8,692 nucleotides of DNA, taken from NCBI GenBank assembly GCA_025362615.1, contig JANYFQ010000101.1:1-8692 (forward strand). Reading direction: 5' to 3'. This stretch comes from Hymenobacter sp. (GTDB taxonomy: Bacteria; Bacteroidota; Bacteroidia; Cytophagales; Hymenobacteraceae). This document shows positions 6,190 to 8,692 of this stretch, piece after piece. Numbering within the stretch: position 1 is the stretch's first letter; each line of letters begins with the position of its first letter. Both the position numbers and the translations under genes were made by a program. Under the pieces are notes generated by a model, which was not told the DNA's origin, did not search any database, and saw only the letters and a list, made by a program, of their open reading frames with translations.

Positions 6190-6197
6190 CAAAGCTA
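6190..6197 (-). promoter_or_regulatory. -7 promoter box 3 nt from the ATG of the DUF4349-like gene
   Basis: The minus strand reads TAGCTTTG, a perfect TAnnTTTG match, followed by GGC and the ATG at 6186. It lies in the 51-base gap after the toxin stop codon, so the downstream gene probably has its own promoter and a leaderless transcript. No -33 TTTG is seen at the usual spacing. Confidence 0.5.
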
Positions 6198-6237
6198 CGC
6201 CCGCGACGCAGGGTTGGGCTGGCGGCTGACGCTAAAA

Positions 6238-6528
6238 TCAGGGGAAATATCGATAGATTTCGCGGCGGTGCAGCAGCCGCAAGAGCCGCAACGTCGGGCC
6301 ATCAGGCATCTCGTCCAGCGCGAAACCGAGGCGAAAATCGCCCAACCGGATGCGGTAATAGTTGCGGTATCCTTGCAACTTTTTCACGTTAGAAACCTGG
6401 GCCACCACTGCCTCAAAATCGGGTTGCTGTTCCAGCGCCTTGAGCAACGCGGCTACCTTTTCCTTTGTTTGGCGGTCGGTCAGGTGTTGCACGTCTTTGG
6501 CAAACGTGCGCTCGAAAAGCAGGTGCAT
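6238..6528 (-). CDS. RelE/ParE-family toxin of a type II toxin-antitoxin system
   Basis: This 96-residue protein fits the RelE/ParE superfamily in length and pattern. It has an N-terminal strand and a helical hairpin (residues 1-37: FERTFAKDVQHL, then KVAALLKALEQ), followed by the hallmark core KLQGYRNYYRIRLGDFRLGF (50-69) and a C-terminal strand with basic residues, LLRLLHRREIYRYFP (82-96). RelE-type members cut mRNA on the ribosome, while ParE-type members poison DNA gyrase. The sequence alone does not decide which applies, though the conserved Arg/Tyr cluster (R55, Y57, Y58, R59, R61) and terminal R/Y residues fit the RelE-like side. The ATG at 6528 lies two bases after the TAA of the antitoxin gene (TAACCATG), so the two genes are almost certainly translated from one transcript. 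The frame is intact. Confidence 0.85.
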   Translation of the reverse strand: MHLLFERTFAKDVQHLTDRQTKEKVAALLKALEQQPDFEAVVAQVSNVKKLQGYRNYYRIRLGDFRLGFALDEMPDGPTLRLLRLLHRREIYRYFP

Positions 6529-6530
6529 GG

Positions 6531-6731
6531 TTAATCACGCAAGGCGTTCCAAACATCGGCAGCGGGCACCAAATCGTGCTGGTCGGCAGTGGCCAGGGCG
6601 GAGCCTAGCGCGAGGTCTTCCAATACTTCGGCCAGCACGGCCAGGAGGTTGGCATCGCGTTGCACGAGCATTTCGGTAAGCGCGGCTTTCAGGGCTGGGC
6701 GCAGGTCTTCGTCGGAAACAGTAAGTTGCAT
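6531..6731 (-). CDS. Antitoxin of the RelE/ParE-type toxin-antitoxin pair
   Basis: This 66-residue acidic protein sits directly upstream of the toxin in the usual antitoxin-first order. Residues 1-10 (MQLTVSDEDL) can form a short strand, and residues 11-45 form a long helix, with a further helix near the C-terminus (DVWNAL) that would wrap the toxin. It lacks a clear helix-turn-helix and looks like the small Bacteroidota antitoxins that begin MQLT-SDE. Its identity rests mainly on gene order and size, since antitoxins are poorly conserved. The start at the ATG at 6731 leaves 78 bases to the stop of the DUF1361 gene. I see no convincing -7 box there, so the module may be read through from upstream or have a divergent promoter. 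Confidence 0.72.
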   Translation of the reverse strand: MQLTVSDEDLRPALKAALTEMLVQRDANLLAVLAEVLEDLALGSALATADQHDLVPAADVWNALRD

Positions 6732-6809
6732 GGCAGTGGGACAAAAGCGGAATACCAGCGGAAGTACGCGGTGTCCCTCAAAGTTCCGAAAAAAAGTGTC
6801 GCCCCGCCC

Positions 6810-7484
6810 CTACTCCACCCGCCCGGTGCCGCGGCCCAGGGCCCGCACCGTGCCGTAGCCGAGGAGCAGGAAAAGGCCGAAAACGACCGTCACGCCCCAG
6901 GTGCCGGGGTAGCCGAAGGGGTGCAGGATGCGGTGCAGAATATCGTAGAACAGCGTGAGCGGGTTGCTGAGTACGTCCCAGGAATTGAAGCGCAGGTAGC
7001 GGCCCAGGTACACGCCGAAGCTGCTGAGCAGCAGCGCGAAGGTGGCGAAGGCCCAGCTCGCGGCGCTGCCCAGGCGCTGGCGCACGAGTTCCTGCATATC
7101 GGCCAGCGAGGCGTAGGCCAGCATGAGGCCGTTCCAGGCGCAGCTCAGGATGAGGGCCAGGTCGTACCAGAGCGGCACGCCGGGGCGCTGGTCGAGGTGG
7201 AAAAGGTCGGTGATGAGGTAGGGCGCGTTGGGAAAAAACAGCAGCCACGCCGCGCCCACCGGCAGCAGCAGCCGCGCCCGCAACGGCCCGGCGGCCAGCC
7301 CCAGCAAGGTGCTCAACCCGAACGGCACGAGGGCCAGAAACAGGTTCCAGGCCAGGAAGAGGAACAAGCCCTTCCCGGTAAAAACCACCCGCCCGGCAAT
7401 GAGCAGTAAGCTCAGGCCCAGGGAGGCAGCCAGCACGAGCAGGAGCGTAAGGCGGGCGCGGGTGAAGGAGAGCGGGGCGGACAT
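6810..7484 (-). CDS. DUF1361 domain-containing integral membrane protein
   Basis: This 224-residue inner-membrane protein has about six or seven hydrophobic segments (approximately 12-32, 40-62, 72-88, 106-126, 142-161, 195-211). The DUF1361 signatures are clear: LLFFPNAPYLITDLFHL (81-97), WYDLALILSCAWNG (106-119) and YLGRYLRFNSWDVLSNP (159-175). The full family length appears present. Function is unknown. The ATG at 7484 is the only sensible start: the open frame runs further upstream without a stop, but that part is the REPIN and an off-frame reading of the TolC gene. It lies 86 bases after the TolC stop, with the whole gap taken by a REP pair, so co-transcription with the TolC gene is uncertain. 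A -7-like box lies five bases before the ATG. Confidence 0.88.
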   Translation of the reverse strand: MSAPLSFTRARLTLLLVLAASLGLSLLLIAGRVVFTGKGLFLFLAWNLFLALVPFGLSTLLGLAAGPLRARLLLPVGAAWLLFFPNAPYLITDLFHLDQRPGVPLWYDLALILSCAWNGLMLAYASLADMQELVRQRLGSAASWAFATFALLLSSFGVYLGRYLRFNSWDVLSNPLTLFYDILHRILHPFGYPGTWGVTVVFGLFLLLGYGTVRALGRGTGRVE

Positions 7485-7489
7485 GGAAG

Positions 7490-7497
7490 CGAAGGTA
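7490..7497 (-). promoter_or_regulatory. Putative -7 box of the DUF1361 gene, 5 nt from the ATG
   Basis: The minus strand reads TACCTTCG, the same octamer as in front of the M1 peptidase gene, ending five bases before the ATG at 7484. Its first three bases (TAC) are the end of the REP repeat, so the repeat appears to contribute part of the promoter. A leaderless transcript would follow. Confidence 0.38.
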
Positions 7498-7574
7498 GCG
7501 CGGGTTTTCAACCCGCGCGTGGAGCCGTTCTGCGGCGTTACGACAACCCAGCGCGGGTTGAAAACCCGCGCTAC
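7495..7574. repeat. Inverted REP pair (REPIN-like element)
   Basis: Two 24-base REP cores face each other. The left core (7495-7518) is GTA + GCGCGGGTT-TTC-AACCCGCGC; the right core (7551-7574) is its exact reverse complement. A 32-base unique spacer separates them. Each core also folds alone into a 9-bp stem with a 3-base loop. The left core with its flank (7494-7528) matches the single REP at 514-548 at 32 of 35 bases. The right core begins inside the TAG stop codon of the TolC gene, and the element fills almost the whole gap to the DUF1361 gene. REPINs are normally spread by a REP-associated transposase (RAYT), which is not in this window. Confidence 0.85.
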
Positions 7575-8692
7575 TGCCCGCCCGCTGCAAAGCGCAACTG
7601 CGCTTGCGTTTGGGCGTATTTGGCTTGCAGCTCGGCCAGTTTTTGGCGGGCGGCGAGCAGGCTTTGTTCGCGGGAGTTGATGAGGAACACCGTGCTCTCG
7701 CCGTTGTCGAAGCGGATTTGCTCGCCGTTGCGGAGGATTTCGTAGCTGCGGGTGGCTTGCTGCTGGATGCGGAGCTGTTCGAGCAGGGCCTGCCAGTCGT
7801 TGGCGGCGGCTTGCAGGGCGTTGCCGATTTGGCGCTGGTCGTTGCCGAGCTGGAAGCCCGCGTCGCGCAGCTTGAGCTGGTTGAGCTGGCGCTTGGCGCG
7901 TTCGGCCCGCAGCAAAATGGGGTAGGCGAAGCTCAGGCCCAGCTTGTAGTTGTTGGCCGAATAGCCCCGGAACGACTCGCCGCCGGGGCCGCCCTGGAGG
8001 GCGAAGGGCTGGCCGGGCAGCAGCAGGTTGTAATCGAGGGCGAGTTTGGGCAGGAGCTTGTTGGTGAGCAGGCGGTTTTCGAGCCCGAGCTGTACTTGCT
8101 TGGCGCGGGTTTTGGCCAGGTCGGGGTGCTGCTGCTGGGCCAGCAGGGCCAGGGCGGCGAGGGTATCGGGCGGCAGCGGGCGCCAGGCGGTGGCCGGCAG
8201 CAGGGCCTGGGGCCGGGCGGCGGCGGGCAACTCGCGGGGCCGGGTGTCGGCATCCCAAAGGTAGCTGCCCACCACGAGGCCGGCGTTTTGCCACTGCACC
8301 CGGCCGGCCACGCGCTGCCCCTGGCGGTTGAGCAGCTCGGTGAGGGCCTCCACGGAATCAATCGGGGCGAGGTCGCCGGCCAGTACGCGCTGGCGGGTGG
8401 CGGCGAAGCGGGTGGCGGCCACCAGCTCGTTGCTCGTGAGCAGGCGCAGGCGCTGGGCGGCCAGCGCCCACTCCCAGTAGTCTTTGCTGGCCGAAAGTAG
8501 CAGCTTGTTGCGGGCGGCGCGGCGCTCGGCATCGGCCAGCCCCACCAGGGCCTGGGCCACGCGCACGGCGGTGCGGCGCTCGTCCATCAGCAGGCCCTGG
8601 CCCAGGGGCACGCTCAGGCCCACGTAGCTCAGGCCGCTGCCGGCGGTGTAGTCCATCGGGTTGAGGTAAGTGCCCACGCCTCGGTCCCAGCC
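7571..8692 (-). CDS. TolC-family outer-membrane protein, N-terminus beyond the right edge
   Basis: The frame is open through the right edge and gives 373 residues, about 80% of a normal TolC-family member; the signal peptide and first helices are missing. The GTG at 8677 is not the real start, since the frame continues upstream as GWDRGVG. Both halves of the internal duplication typical of outer-membrane efflux channels are visible: barrel strands then helix in YVGLSVPLGQG plus ERRTAV (about 23-43), and NYKLGLSFAYPILLRAERAK (about 248-267). They are followed by long helical hairpins, including GDLAPIDSVEAL (106-117) and FDNGESTVFLINSREQSLL (328-346). The segment LENRLLTNKLLPKLALDYN is a common signature of the second repeat. 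Such proteins form trimeric channels through the outer membrane for export of drugs or metals together with RND or ABC pumps. The partners should lie to the right. The stop TAG overlaps the REP repeat. Confidence 0.87.
   Translation of the reverse strand, partial: GWDRGVGTYLNPMDYTAGSGLSYVGLSVPLGQGLLMDERRTAVRVAQALVGLADAERRAARNKLLLSASKDYWEWALAAQRLRLLTSNELVAATRFAATRQRVLAGDLAPIDSVEALTELLNRQGQRVAGRVQWQNAGLVVGSYLWDADTRPRELPAAARPQALLPATAWRPLPPDTLAALALLAQQQHPDLAKTRAKQVQLGLENRLLTNKLLPKLALDYNLLLPGQPFALQGGPGGESFRGYSANNYKLGLSFAYPILLRAERAKRQLNQLKLRDAGFQLGNDQRQIGNALQAAANDWQALLEQLRIQQQATRSYEILRNGEQIRFDNGESTVFLINSREQSLLAARQKLAELQAKYAQTQAQLRFAAGGQ

Noticed and set aside
5719..6534. Plus-strand open frame of 271 codons spanning the DUF4349-like gene and the toxin gene
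   Set aside because: It crosses two well-supported minus-strand genes and their spacer, and its translation has no domain pattern.
6732..6800. Candidate promoter for the antitoxin (CGCTTTTG and TATTCCGC)
   Set aside because: Neither fits TAnnTTTG well enough and no -33 element is properly spaced.
6782..6809. Possible terminator after the DUF1361 gene (T-run on the minus strand)
   Set aside because: There is a run of seven T residues, but the preceding GGGGCGGGGCGACAC has no complementary arm, so no stem forms.
7485..8294. N-terminal extension of the DUF1361 frame (494 codons in total)
   Set aside because: The extra residues come from reading the REPIN and the TolC gene off-frame; DUF1361 proteins are about 220 residues, as given by the ATG at 7484.
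7604..8500. Plus-strand open frame of 298 codons opposite the TolC gene
   Set aside because: Gly/Leu/Ala-rich composition without domain pattern; the minus-strand TolC-family frame explains the sequence.

Overview
The window looks like a piece of chromosome from a high-GC Bacteroidota, most likely Hymenobacter or a close relative. This rests on several things: strongly GC-rich genes, few purine-rich Shine-Dalgarno sites, Bacteroidota-type TAnnTTTG -7 boxes close to start codons, a DUF1361 membrane protein, YtxH/CsbD stress proteins, and small REP hairpins with a GGGTTTTCAACCC core. The genus is an inference from recognition, not from a search. Every gene I can support lies on the minus strand, so transcription runs right to left.

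Reading in transcription order: at the right edge is a 5'-truncated TolC-family outer-membrane efflux protein (7571-8692). An 80-bp inverted REP pair (REPIN-like) fills the gap to a DUF1361 multi-pass membrane protein (6810-7484). Next is a two-gene RelE/ParE-type toxin-antitoxin module (antitoxin 6531-6731, toxin 6238-6528), then an exported protein with a DUF4349-like coiled-coil front half and an outer-membrane beta-barrel-like back half (5101-6186). A 113-bp inverted repeat built of octamers (4958-5070) separates it from a large secreted M1-type zinc metallopeptidase with a long C-terminal beta-barrel-like extension (1800-4859). Two paralogous YtxH proteins follow, the first fused to a CsbD domain (1224-1658) and the second without it (668-1075), each followed by a clear intrinsic terminator. 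The left end holds a repeat-rich intergenic stretch (354-667) and a small secreted-protein gene (72-353) cut short by an insertion sequence. The start of the IS701/IS4-like transposase of that element (1-97) runs off the left edge.

This is mostly an envelope and stress neighbourhood rather than one pathway: outer-membrane export (TolC), an envelope peptidase, a barrel protein, and small stress-associated membrane-anchored proteins. I see no CRISPR array, tRNA, rRNA or obvious defence cassette apart from the toxin-antitoxin pair. The most noteworthy points are the M1 peptidase/barrel fusion, the DUF4349-like/barrel fusion, the REPIN sitting exactly between stop codon and promoter, the octamer-based inverted repeat, and three genes whose putative -7 box lies only 3-7 nt from the ATG, suggesting leaderless transcripts.
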